A stretch of 64,000 nucleotides of DNA, from positions 7,400,108-7,464,107 of the forward strand of contig NC_031769.1 in assembly GCF_001522545.3 (NCBI RefSeq), given 5' to 3'. This DNA comes from Parus major. Its lineage: Eukaryota > Chordata > Aves > Passeriformes > Paridae. The position numbers and the translations under genes were made by a program. The first letter of the stretch is position 1, and every line of letters starts with the position of its first letter. Below are positions 47,701 through 59,453 of this stretch, in pieces. A model generated the notes under the pieces. The model was given only the letters and a program-made list of their open reading frames with translations. It searched no databases and was not told where the DNA came from.

Positions 47701-50700
47701 CTGGAGAGTGGACTGGCAGGGAAAAACCCCACTTCCTTCTGTAAACTAGAGAGACAAATTTCTTTGCTTTGCAGTGTTCAAAATGTCACCTTTGTATTTT
47801 TCAGCTCTAAATGGCATTCCAAAATTTTACTTCAGCTTCATTACAAAAACCCCAATAAATTAATGGAGCTGTTATTTCTCTTCTCTCCATAGACATTTTT
47901 CAGTGTTTTCATTCAACTTTAAATTATTTTTCCTTCAAACCCTTGGTGCATCTAATGAACTAGCACACCAAACAGAGGTTTGAAGCTGTTCACCACATGG
48001 TCTCTGGGCTTTTGTCATGGCAGATCTCAGCATGAGATCTCAGGATATCAAACTCAGGACTTTCAGGGGTCAGCAACAGCCCAGCTCCGCTCTGGGTACA
48101 AGAATCACCATAACTATCTCAAAAAGCCAAAAGTCATAGCACCAACTTAAAATAAGTTTTCAAATAAAATCCAGTATAGAATGTTTTGAGCCAAGGGCCA
48201 TGTTTATATTCTGCACATGGTTCATGATGGGAGATTTAAACCCAGGGTAATGCTGCACACAGGCACTGCACTTTACAGAAAGTAAACTTCACTGCAACAG
48301 GTATTCACTAACTTTTTATCAGTTTTGGCTGTAGGCAGTTTCTCCTTTTTGAATTCTAGGCTGTATTTTGACCTATGAAGCTTTTCTGTACATCTATTAA
48401 GGTGAGATTTTTCCAGCTGGGAGAGAGCACACTGCCACTACTCCAAAATTGGCACTTAAGAAACACTTAATGTTATGGGGCTTTCAAAAAAATGTCAGCT
48501 TTGGACACTGGCTGGGATCTCCTCCCACAGATTGCTAACACCGCATCTTTTCCAACCTTAATGGTTCTGTGATGAACTGACTGAGAGCCAAGCACTCTAG
48601 CTTTGTCAGAAAGCACACAGCGTGTTCAGCTGTGCAGGAAACTCATTCAGCTGAAATATATCCAGCCACAACTAAAAATTTCATCAAAATGGGTTTTCTT
48701 AACCTCTTAAATCCCTTCTGATATGTTTTAGGAAACTAAAAATGTGCTGTGATAATGAGCTGTCTATATGGAGATGAGATCTCTATGCCTATATAGAGGC
48801 ATATATAGGTCTATACCACCTTGCAGAAGAAAAGGACACATCTCCAGTATCCAGACAACCTGTGGAAGAACAAATACAAACATCCACCAAAGCTCACCAG
48901 GAGCCATGGTTCTTGCACTCACAGGTAGAGATCCAGCTCTCTATGATCTCAATGGGGAAATTCAAAATAATAATTGGGGCCAGCCTCCCCTTCTAAAAAC
49001 CATGGAAACCAAACCACGTTTGTGACCACAATGTCCTAGGGATGCTCCATAACTGCATGCATCCCATAGAATTGACAATATGAGCTGCAACTCTGCAAAC
49101 CCTGATCCAGTCCAGACAATGCTGCAGTCAGCCACTTAAAAAGCTCTCACAGCTGAAGTTGCCTGGGTTACAGCTCAAAATCACATGAGTGCAAAAAAAA
49201 TGTAGAAAAGAACTCATTGGGTACAAAAGTTTAAAGAATTGGAAAGAAATGGGGATCAAATGCTAAAAGTATGGGGTAAAAAAGCAGTGTTTGAATTTCC
49301 TGCTATAGAAACCAAAGAATGAGTGATGACTCGGGCAAAGCAGGCAGAGCACAGCCTTGCTCTGGCCAGGCAGCCTGTGGCAAAGGGATGGAGACAACCA
49401 GATTCTGGTGGCCACAGATTTGTGGCATGGCTTGGGAGGGCAGTCCAGCAACACAGTAGCTCACATACGCCTTCATTTTTTCCAGCAACATGGACAGTAG
49501 GTGCAAGGCTCACCCATCCTGCATCCCCAGCTGTGGGAATCACTCAGCTTAGAGTCCTGCATTCACCACTGACCCCTTCTGCTGCTGCTCCCTCCATCCA
49601 GCAAGGAAAACACCTCCCTGTGAGAGCTTCTGGGGAGCTAAGGCTGGTCCATCCCAGCTCCTGAGGTGTTTGGGCAGCCACCAAGAGGAATCGTGGCTCA
49701 CAGTTACCTGGAGGTTTCCTGCAGAGAGAGCTGCAGGAGGGCTGAGCTGTGTGTGGAAGGTGGAAAGGCTGCACAAGCCTGGAAGACATCAAAACTCCTG
49801 TTAATTAACACCTGCTCTTCTACCAACACATAAAACACAACTGAAAATAGCAGAAGAGCTGCACCTCACAGGAACACCTCGAGCTGTCCACTGAGCCATG
49901 GCTCCATGCCATGCTGGCATGTGTGACATGCCTGGGGGTGGGAAAAAAGACAATAATCTAAGCAAACCATAAAACAAAGCTCCAGGGTCTAAAGTAAATC
50001 CCCAAGGTGAAGCCTTGTCAAAGACTATAATTTGTACGTACATCTCAGGTTCCCACATCTCCAAGTTTCCAGACTATGAATTCACTCTTCCTTAATTTAG
50101 ACAAAAGCAAACAAGAGACCTGGAAGTTTTTTTATGAGTGGACTTCAGGCCATAACATGTGATAACATGAGCAAGACTCCCTTCCCCCCCCAACTTTTTT
50201 TGGAGTTTAACTCTACACTATCCCAAATACACAGTAGTACTCCTTCCAGCTCCCATCACTGTCTCGAGTTCAGGAATTCAGCTATGGACAGTGACAATCA
50301 TTTTGGAAACACCTCCTCTTCCAAGAGCTGCTTCTCAGTCTGAAGAACACCCTTCTTGTTCCTTCTACCAGCCCCATCTGGAAGGAGCTGCAGGTCTGGA
50401 GGGTGAAGCTACAGCTTCAACCTCCAAAATGTTAGATAAAATCACATGCCGTGGATGCCATGCAGACCTAAGCATGTCTTTACTAACTCTGCACAAAGAA
50501 AAGGCTGTGAAAAGCCTTGATAGCTTTAAAATGGAAAAAAAAAAAGAGGAATCTCACCACAGAGGAAAGGCTTTGGTCCTCTTCTGCATTCAGCAGGTGG
50601 TACTGTAACTCTTCCCATGACAATAGTCCTAAAGAAAAGGGAAAGGCCTCAGTCATCTGTCTTCACATTATTCTGTTAATCCTCATCCACATTCTGCTGC

Positions 50701-53027
50701 AGACATGAAGGGTTACAAGGCCAGAAATCTAGTTCCTGTTGCTAAACCCAAGAGGTGCCATAAATATTCGTGTCTGACAGCACCCAGCTGAGTTCAGGGC
50801 AGGGTTGGGATCTGCATCACACTTTTTACCAGTTGTTCTAAAGACTGATTCACTCACTAGCCGATGTTTCTGACAGTCACTGCACAGCTCTTCCTGGTGA
50901 CCAGGGATCCCGTTTGGTGGATGACACTGCAGAAAGCTCCCTGCCCATAGAGCACAGAGAGGTGTCACGTTTAAAGTGCTTCTGCAGACAATACTCACAC
51001 TTGCTCTGCAAGAATGTACAACTACTGCATTTCATGCACACTTGCTCTGCATGAATGTACAACTACTGATCTCCCGAGGCAGAAACTGTGAAGCCAAGAA
51101 CAGATGGGAACTCTCGGCTGCATTTCACTCACGGCTGCATTTTGAAATTAAGAATATTTTCTAAAAAAGAAGTCAAATGAACAAAGAGATTGTGGAACTA
51201 GAAATGCACAGTTTGTGTCTCTTCTGGTCATTAGTTTGGAATACCCAAGGTTTCCCAGAATTGCATTTAATTTCAGTGATTACCTGCCTTTAGGGTTTTT
51301 TTTGGTTTTATTTTTAATGAAAAGTGTGTAATTGTGAGAAAATAATTACAGCAGAGCTAGTGTGCGGTGCTCAGTGAATCTTCTGTGTATCATTAAATAT
51401 GATGAATCAAAGTCTGAATTTTTGTCAACTACAAATGGGGGGAGTTTAACCACAGTGCACCAGTACAGACAGCTCAAGGAGCAAGAGGAAGAAAAGTTTA
51501 CCCCTGGGAAGCAAGGAACATCTTTTCCACATCCTGTCAGGTTCAACTGAAGAAGAAAATGTTGAAAGAAAATTCACCATACACAGGAGGGAAGGTAAAG
51601 GTGGATGGAAGGGTTGACAAGAAAACAGGGAACTGGTTCTGGAGAAATAATGAACAAGAAATAAGCATGGTGGGAGGACCAAGGGAGCCAGTTGTGAGTG
51701 TGATGGATCTGTAGAAAGCAGGCATGCATGGTTTCATTCATATTTTTTAACATCTGAGAAATAACTTTTGTGGTTAGATTAGTTCCTCTCCCTCCTTATC
51801 AACTTTTCCTGCTTGTAGAACAAGAAGGAAAATTGAAAAATATGGTTCAACCCTTGAATTTCACCCTGCAGATGTGCCATGAACATGATCAATGAGCAGT
51901 GGCTCACACAGATGATGTCTGAGCACAGATCTCAGGCATTGCTTTTGCACCAGTCTCTCCTTTGTGTGCTGCTTGAGGAGCATGAAAACGCCCTGGAGGT
52001 GAAATAAAGAGCATGCCTAGGGCTCAAACAAGTTGGAAGGATCATCCTGCTGATAAGAATTACATCTTAAGTTGCCATTTCTGATGGCTTGAGCAAAGAG
52101 ATGTTGAAAAGTGCAGTTTTTGCCCTCCATGAAAAGAACCCTTTGGGCAGTTCCATGCCTCCTGCTCCTCCCCTGACCTCAGGATGGACCGTGTGGTCAC
52201 TCTAGCAGTGAGCTGCTGCTAAAGCCACGAGCAGGGGAGAGATAACCTGGAGTGGGAACGCTGGAGAATGTGACACTGATGGAAAATCACTGCCTAAGTG
52301 AGCAGGAGTCTGCTCCTTGCGCAAACCTGGAGAGGAAAAGGCCATTTCAGTACATCTCATGTGCACTACAGAGCAATAAAGCTGCCTGGGCTCTAAGAGG
52401 AGATAAGAGCTCATCTTCTGGCTTGTTATTGAATGATTGTGGGCTAATAGAGGGAAAATAATGGTAAAGGAATCAAAGAGAATGTGGGTTAAGTAACCAG
52501 GTAACACATCTAATGGAGATAAAAATAATGGAGACTAAAAGGGTTCATTGGCTGGGGTTTTTTTATATGTTCTTTATTAAAAAAACAAAGTTGAAAACAA
52601 GCAGTACCTTTAACAAATGTGTGGCTGAAGTGCAAGAAACACAAATTACACAACACCTTCTCTGGAGAGATGGGACTTCTGAGGAACAGCCATATTTCAT
52701 CTTCCTGACTCCTCTGAAGTCCTGCCTGCACCTCCAGAGATCTCTCTTAGAGGCAACCTGCCTGCTATTAGCCCTTGGAACAGATTAAGACCAGGTGCTT
52801 GGCCTTGGGTCTGTCTGTACCTGAAGCTCTTCAGGAGTAGGCAGAAGCCTAAATTATCCTTTATCTCTGGTCTTTAATTCTTCTTCTGTCTTTAGGATCT
52901 TTTGAAGTTCCTGGGAGCAGGTCTCTGGAGCAACTCTGTTCTGCTCCATCAGAAAATTCTGATCTTTCACAGGCTGTGACAAAAACACCTCTTCCCTGAC
53001 ATGGTTTAGAAGTGAATCTGCAGTGCT
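44776..53027. other. Intergenic sequence, no gene recognised
   Basis: A 41-bp-period tandem duplication lies at 50,996-51,068. A possible trace of a forward CR1 tail (CTTTTCCAACCTTAATGGTT, CTGTGATG) lies at about 48,547-48,574. The rest is single-copy-looking sequence with short, unconvincing open frames. Confidence 0.5.
50996..51068. repeat. Tandem duplication, period 41 bp
   Basis: CACACTTGCTCTGCAAGAAT plus GTACAACTACTG occurs twice, with one mismatch in 32 bases. It is a recent local duplication. Confidence 0.85.
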
Positions 53028-53094
53028 GTGTTAATGGTTGGACCCAAGGATCTTGGAGGACTTTTCCAACCTAAACAATTTTATGATTCTATGG
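53028..53094 (+). mobile_element. CR1 LINE 3' terminus
   Basis: GTTAATGGTTGGACCCAAGG, ATCTTGGAGGACTTTTCCAA, CCTAAACAATTTTATGATTC, TATGG is a forward CR1 end. Confidence 0.85.
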
Positions 53095-53399
53095 AAAGAA
53101 AGGAGATCCTGATGATAAAAGCCCAGCTCCAGCCTACTTTGGATTCACACATTTGTGCAAATACTTATCTAATGAGCTCACACTGGTACAAGCTTCCCTC
53201 AACATCCTAATCTTCCAGTCTGCACCATCAGGGATAGGTTAAAGAGAGCACAGGGCCACAAGATGTTACAGGATGAACTGTTTTCTGTCTCTTATCTTTC
53301 TTGTAAGAAGGGGAAATAGCAAATTCTGATTAAAAAAAATACACAATGGACAAAATGCACTGGAGAGGGATGCCATAAGCCCACCCAAGCTGCTCCATC
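53095..53399. other. Short intergenic spacer
   Basis: No gene or repeat recognised. Confidence 0.5.
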
Positions 53400-54250
53400 A
53401 GCCCCTTCCTCAAAAGGACAGGGAGGATGAAAATATAGCAAAAGGACAGAGGTGAGTACAGGGAGCCACGGCTGTCATGGGCAAAACAGACTCTGCTTGT
53501 GGAAATCAATTTAATTTGTGACAGAGCACGATAACAGGAAGTAAAGAAAAATCTAACAGCACCTTCCCTCCACCACTCCTTTCTTCCTGGACTCAATTTC
53601 ACTCTCCAAACTCCTCCCCCCAGGCAGCACAGGGGAACAGGGTCTGGGGGCTGTGCTCTGCTCACATCACTTCATCCCCACTGCTCCTTCCTCCCCACAC
53701 CACCCTCCTGCTGCAGCACAGGGTCCTCCCATGGCAGACAGTCCTTCAGGAGCTGCAGTGTCAGTCCTTCCCACGGGCTGCAGCTCTCCAGGAGCTCCCA
53801 TGGGGTCAGTCCTTTGGGCACAGCCTGCTCCAGCCGGGGTCACCCACAGGGTCACAAATTCCTGCCAGAAATCCTGCTCCACCCTCTCCCCACAGGTCCT
53901 GCCAGGAGCCTGCTCCAGCATGAGCTTCCCACAGAATCACAGCCTCCTTCCAGCATCCACCTGCTCTGCTTTGGGGCTCTCCAGGGGCTCCAGGTGGATC
54001 TCTGCTCTCCCACAGACCCCCATGGGCTGCAGGGGCATGGCTGCCTCACCACAGGCTGCAGAGGAATCTCCTGCCTTTCTTCACTGGCCTCAGGGTTTGC
54101 AGTGCTCCTCCTCTCATTTATTCTCACTCTCCTCTCCCAGCTGCTGTTGCACAGCAGTTTTTTCCCTTCTTCTTAAATATGTTATCACAGAGGCACAACC
54201 ACCACAAGTGACTGCCTCAGCCTTGGCACTGGGGGTGGGAAGGGGCAGGT
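53400..54250. mobile_element. ERV-derived avian repeat (ERVL-like internal/leader segment)
   Basis: A C-rich block contains many diverged units of the type GGGCTGCAG, CAGCCTGCTCCAG, GTCCTGCCAGGAGCCTGCTC and TCCTTCAGGAGCTGCAG. It continues to TTCTTAAATATGTTATCACA, GAGGCACAACCACC. The same layout is a common interspersed repeat in bird genomes that I associate with ERVL-type elements. I cannot name the family or orientation without a search. No retroviral protein is encoded. The 225-codon open frame at 53,653-54,330 exists because the repeat is stop-poor. Confidence 0.6.
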
Positions 54251-54701
54251 GTGAGAGAGGAGGGATGGAAAATCAGAGAAAGATAAAAGGCGCTGGCTCA
54301 ATGCAAATGAGGAGGGGAAAATACCCTTGATATGGAATAGCAATCACAATACGAGGAGAGACAAAATATTACCTGTTACTGTAATACGTGGATTTATTTG
54401 CTTTCTGCTTTGCATTGATTTTGGATTGTGTGAATCCAGTGACTTTGATATAGTAACTATTGATTTGTTGTGGTGAAAGAGAGCAGAGAATCTGACCACA
54501 TCTGTCAGAAACAAACAAGGATCCTTTGGGGTTTACAGAAAAGATTTTGCTTCAGCTTAATTACAAACAAAACTACAAGTTCCATTCCAGGCTTGGAGTG
54601 CAGCACTTCCTTTCATGGGGTGAGAAAGGCTGTCCAGCCACTGCACAGTAGCATCAAGGAAACCAGAAAGTCACTTCCAAGGTGCAGAGGAGTTGTTTCA
54701 T
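54251..54701. other. Intergenic spacer
   Basis: No gene recognised between the ERV-derived repeat and the next CR1 copy. Confidence 0.5.
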
Positions 54702-54875
54702 TGAATCATGGAATAGTTTGGGTTGGAAGGGACCTTTAGAGCTCCTCTGGTCCAACCCCCCTGCAATAAGCAGGGACATCTCCAGTGAGATCAGGTTGCT
54801 CAGCATGTTTGTTTGCAGCATGGCTGCACTTCTGTCCCTTGTGGTTGTGGAGGTGATTGGAAGATGACTTCCAGA
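54702..54875 (-). mobile_element. CR1 LINE 3'-end fragment, reverse orientation
   Basis: TGAATCATGGAATAGTTTGG, GTTGGAAGGGACCTTTAGAG, CTCCTCTGGTCCAACCCCCC, GCAGGGACATCTCCAGTGAG and ATCAGGTTGCTCAGCA match CR1 read in reverse. Confidence 0.9.
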
Positions 54876-57737
54876 CAAAGCCCTTGAGCTCTGTTTTGTC
54901 CCTTAAACCCACAAACTCAGCCTGCAGCACTCACACCCCGGTATCTGCAGTGGCTCAGCCTCCACTGCCCTGTCCCTGTGCCCTCTGATCCTGCCTGGAC
55001 CCATTTCTGCCTCCTCAGTGCCCTGTGTGTCTCCAGTGCCCCACCTGGAAGCACCAGGGTCATTCCTGCAGGTGAGGGCCGGCAGGTGTGCACCCCAGCC
55101 AGGAGCCAGCTGCACTCTGCTCTGCCCAGACAACACCAGCATCTAATATCTACCTTCAGACACTTCATTAACCTTCTCCATCTAATCCCAGCTAAGCGGA
55201 TTTACCCTGATTTGCTGCCAATCAATCACTACTTGTGTTTGTTGACAGCCATAAAGGCAGAAATGCCCATTTCTGTGCTTCAGACACCATGTCTGATCAT
55301 TCCTTCCTCCTGGATGTTTTACTTTTTGGTTTGTTCTGGAGCAATATGGAGCTAGTGAAATATTCCCTAGGTAATAAGATCCAGGACTGTCACCAATAAA
55401 CCCAAGCTGATAAATGCCCCTCAGTCTGCAGTGGAATGTGAGTCATTTGGAGGTTTGAGGTTGTGAATCTGTCCTCAGTTGACATCACTTGCTAAGCTTC
55501 TCAATGAAGCCCACAGCAGCTCTTAAGAAGCTCATTACCTTTCCATGATCCTGGATCACTCAAAATCGAGCGAGGCCTGTGGAGCCTGGGAGCATTACAA
55601 GCATCTGTGAGGATCTCCAGCTGGAGCTGAGTTATCCTAAATAGCTGAAATACCCAAACTAATCCCCAGGAAAAGAGCAAAATGACAGTGTGACTCTCAA
55701 TTTTGGAGAGAAGTCTAAGCAACCAGCAGCTGCCTAGGTACTGCATGCATCCCTCATTTGGGGATTTCTCCCATGGCAAGATGATCTTCCTGTAACTAAG
55801 CAGCGTGTGTGAGCTGACCTGAGCTATGGAACTGCACTGAACCTTTCACTGGTGTGACACCAAAAATAAAACCTGGCTGTGCCTCCTTGCCAGTCCCTGC
55901 TGGCAGCTGTGTCAGCCCATGATTGAGCCTCTGCCCCACTGGCAGTGCTGGGCCAGGGGAAGGTTGTGGTGATGGAAGTGCCATCCTGGCAGAGCTGTGC
56001 TCCCTGGGATGTGACTTCTCTCCCTGGTGAATGAAGCTTTTCCTGTGCCTGCATAAAACACAGCCCTGTGAATTGTTGTGTGCCCTTTTTGGGTACAAAG
56101 CTGCACAAACCAGGCGAGGGAGAATGTTTGGAGCAGCACAGCCCCGGTGTCAAGCAGCAGGAGGGAGAGTTCTCTGTGTTTTGTGTTGCTGAGGTAATTT
56201 AGCACATTGAAAGTGCCACACAGGAGAAAATGAAGTGGTTTGTTCAGTCTCTCGTGAAAAGGAGAAGCCACTTCCAAACAAAGCAGCTGTGAAGCTTTTT
56301 GGTCTCCAAGAAAGCTCATGGTGGGATGTAGATATCTCTGTCAGAGTTCCTACAGTGCACAGGAGCTGTGGTGGGGGAGAATACAGAGTTCCTGTAAAAT
56401 AAGTTCTCAGGGAAGCCTGAACACAGAAGCTAAGCATGAGGAATGATTTGTCCCCTCACAGCACAGAGTAAATAATGGAATTTGTCTCCCACCTGCCTTC
56501 TCCAATGGATGGTGCAAAACAATGGCACTGCCTGCACATCCTCAAAGCTCAAGCTGATGTTGCAGAACAGATGTTTGCCCAGGTGGGCTGCTGTGTTACA
56601 GGGACATACAGGGGAGATAAATGACTAAGGAAGAGGAAAATGGGTTTAATCTCAATGTAGGATAGCTGAAACGTGCTTTGGTAAGACATTGATTCAGCTA
56701 CATCCAGGAACACATGTGTCAGCCCAAAACATTGAGCACTTGTGCTGCTGACCAGGAATTACCTTCTGTACTGATGCCTGGAAAAACATTAGTCCATTTA
56801 TGTCCTGCAGTGCTTGAGGACTTCTGATTGATTGAATAAATTAAAGCTGGCTGAATAATTCATTAAACAAATCATTTATTTGAAGAATTTCTCTCCTGTT
56901 TCATTTGCAGATTGGAGTGTGGCAGAAGCAGCATCACACTGATTTGACATTATTTCTCAGCTACTTCCTAGCCCTAATGGTAACTCAGTCAGCAGTGCTG
57001 ACAGCTCATTTCCCATGCTCAATAGCTGCAGTGCTGTCAGCAGGGAGCATTTCTGGCTGGTTCCTGACAGTCTCAGCCCCAGTGGAAGAGGAATTAAGGT
57101 TTCACCCAAGCCAAGGTCAATATGGTGACATGAGGAGCAGAGGAGAGGGATGAGTACAACAGCACCAGGTTCCCCACTGTCTGTAGGGTAAAGGAACCCT
57201 GTGACAGCTCTGCCCTTTGAAGCAAAGTGTTTCAGAGTCTTGATTGCACTATGGAAATCCACCCTGTGTTTCTGATCCCAAACAAGCTCACACAGGGATG
57301 ACAGCCTGCAAAGCCCTCAGAACCCCCTCTTCCTGTGTCTGCACAGAGCAGATTTATGGGGTACTGTCTGCAGAGCTAGAGGCTAAAGTCAGTCCCTGTC
57401 CACTTCCCCTCCAACCCTGACTCATTTACAGATGGAGAACAATCCTCCTTGCCATAATCCCTGAGGAGCAGTGAGCCACTCTTGTCATGGCCAAGGAAAA
57501 ATTGTGTTTCCCATGGAAATTGTTGCACATATTCACTTAAACTAACTATTTCCAAATATTGTCTTCTTTATTATTAAATACTCCTGGCTCATGAGCATTC
57601 CTGTGAGCTGTCAGTGCTTGAAATAGCCATGCAAAAGGTAACAACACAACCTGCTTTATAACAATGCACATTTGTTCAAGTCTTTGACTCTGCAGTATTT
57701 TTCTAGGGTTTTTCCCATCCAGAATTAAGATGGGAAG
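54876..57737. other. Intergenic sequence, no gene recognised
   Basis: No repeat or exon could be supported in this stretch. Open frames are short and mutually overlapping. Confidence 0.5.
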
Positions 57738-57742
57738 GGAAC

Positions 57743-58577
57743 TGTTATGAGGTGACTTTACCTTTAAGATAGCTTTGGGAGTGAAGGAAGTTGAAGCTGC
57801 TGGTGGCTGATGGGAGTCTTTTCTCCTGACCAATTATCGGTCATTTCTAAGAATTGACAGCAGTTTTGACCATTGAAAAGTGAGATCAACTTGTGAACAC
57901 CCCCTTAAGAAGTAAAGCCAGAGCTCTCTTGTTCTCTTTGTGATTCTGGCTTTGACGAGGTAGCAAGGCTCTGTCTTGGCCTTCTCCCCCCCGCCGAGGC
58001 CGCACAAGGCCGAAGAGGACAGAGCTGGGGCAGGGGCGGGGGGAAGCAGAGCTGGCCGGCCTGGTTTAGTTTTCAGTTTCTGCTGCCAGACTGAAACCTG
58101 ACACCATGAACTCTTGCAGCTTTTCTAAGACTTTAATTCTTTTACTACCTGGATAAAATGTTGTCCTGGGGTGACTTTACCTTTAAGGTGGTTTTGGGAG
58201 CTAAGGAAATTGAAGCTGCTGGTGGCTGATGGGAGTTTTTTCTCCTGACCAATTATTGATAATTTCTAAAATTGACAGCAGTTCTAACCATTGAAAAGTG
58301 AGATCAACTTGTGAACCCTACCTTAAGATGTGCAATCAGAGCTCTCTTGTCCTGTTTTTGTTTTTTGGCTTCTGACAAGGTAATAAGGCTCTGTCGTGGC
58401 CTTCTCCCCCCCAGGCTGGACAAGGCCTCAGAGGATGGAGGGGGGGGGAGGAAAAGAAAACAGAGCTGGCCAGCCTAGTTTAGTTTTCAGTTTCTGCTGC
58501 TGGATTGAAACCTGACACTATGAACTCTTGCAGCTTTTCTAAAGCTTTTAATTCTTTTATTACCTGGATAAAACGTA
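57743..58577 (+). repeat. Tandem duplication, period 419 bp, within the LTR
   Basis: Copy 1 is 57,743-58,161 and copy 2 is 58,162-58,577; both end with ACCTGGATAAAA. Copy 1 is more CpG-rich in the middle (CCCCCCGCCGAGGCCGCAC), while copy 2 has lost those CpGs and gained a G-run. Divergence by eye is well above 10 %, so the duplication is not recent. Confidence 0.85.
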
Positions 58578-59448
58578 CAGATTGCTCCTTTTTCCCAGAA
58601 AGACAGAGAGAAAGAGAAACAATCAACATAAAAGAGACATCATAAAACCACTAAAACAGTGAGGAAAAGAGTTAAGTTTTAAATGAGGAAGAGAGAATAA
58701 GGAGATGCTTTATAGCTGAAATACCTTTCTGTTGAAGCTATGGAGGTAGACAATAGTAGTTTAAAAAGACTCCTTTAATTCATGACAAAATATATTGGGA
58801 GGAATGGAGTGTTCAAAGTGTGGATTTTGAGCAAAAGAGAGAATAATTGTGATACAGTGAGTTGCTGGAACTGAGTGGAGCGAAGATTTGGAGCCTTGGG
58901 GGCAATGAGAAAACTGTTTTTCCAGGAAAGCTCACAGAGACAGATGAAGAAGACTTCTGCCTTTGAATAACTCATCCTTAAAATGACATCCCTAAACTCA
59001 TGGCCCATACACACCTCAGAGTGATGTGAAATGGGAAGAGTGAACCGATGACAGGATTTCCAGGCAGCTGGCATCAGAGAAATAGAAAGCTATAACAGAA
59101 ATAGTTTTCTTGTGAGAAACTCCATATATTAGCAGAAGAAGACTTCTGTTTCTCTACAAAGACTGGTGAAAAGACTCTAGCAGGAATTGGGACTGTTTTA
59201 AACACCAAAGTTCCAAAGTTTTTTGTCTCTATGTTGTCATGTGAACAAGGGAATGGTTGAATAGTGGGGGATAAAAGGGTTTTCTGGAGGTTTATTCTGG
59301 TGTTCTTATTCTTGTAATTTTGTTAATAAACTTTCTTTATTCCTTTTAAGTTTTAAGCCTGTTTTGCTCTTGTTCTAATCCATATCTCACAGCAAGAAAT
59401 AAGTAAGTTTTCTAGTAATTCTTTAATTACTGCTTTAAAACCACGACA
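57743..59448 (+). mobile_element. Solo LTR, 1.7 kb, with duplicated 5' module and perfect 5-bp target duplication
   Basis: The element runs from TGTTATGAGG to AACCACGACA and is flanked on both sides by GGAAC (57,738-57,742 and 59,449-59,453). Its first 419 bp (57,743-58,161) are repeated in tandem from 58,162, where the copy begins with the more typical terminus TGTCCTGGGG. The two copies share blocks such as GACTTTACCTTTAAG, TTGAAGCTGCTGGTGGCTGA and TTAGTTTTCAGTTTCTGCTG. Near the 3' end there is a TATA-like GGGGATAAAAGG (about 59,268) and an AATAAA at 59,325-59,330, placed as for U3, R and U5. No internal genes are present. The 5-bp duplication fits an ERVL- or gamma-like integrase. Confidence 0.85.
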
Positions 59449-59453
59449 GGAAC

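Noticed and set aside
48545..48575. Possible forward CR1 tail (TTTTCCAACCTTAATGGTTC)
   Set aside because: Only about 30 bases match and the octamer tail is incomplete, which is too short to call.
53653..54330. 225-codon plus-strand frame
   Set aside because: It lies within an ERV-derived repeat with stop-poor C-rich units and encodes no retroviral or cellular domain.
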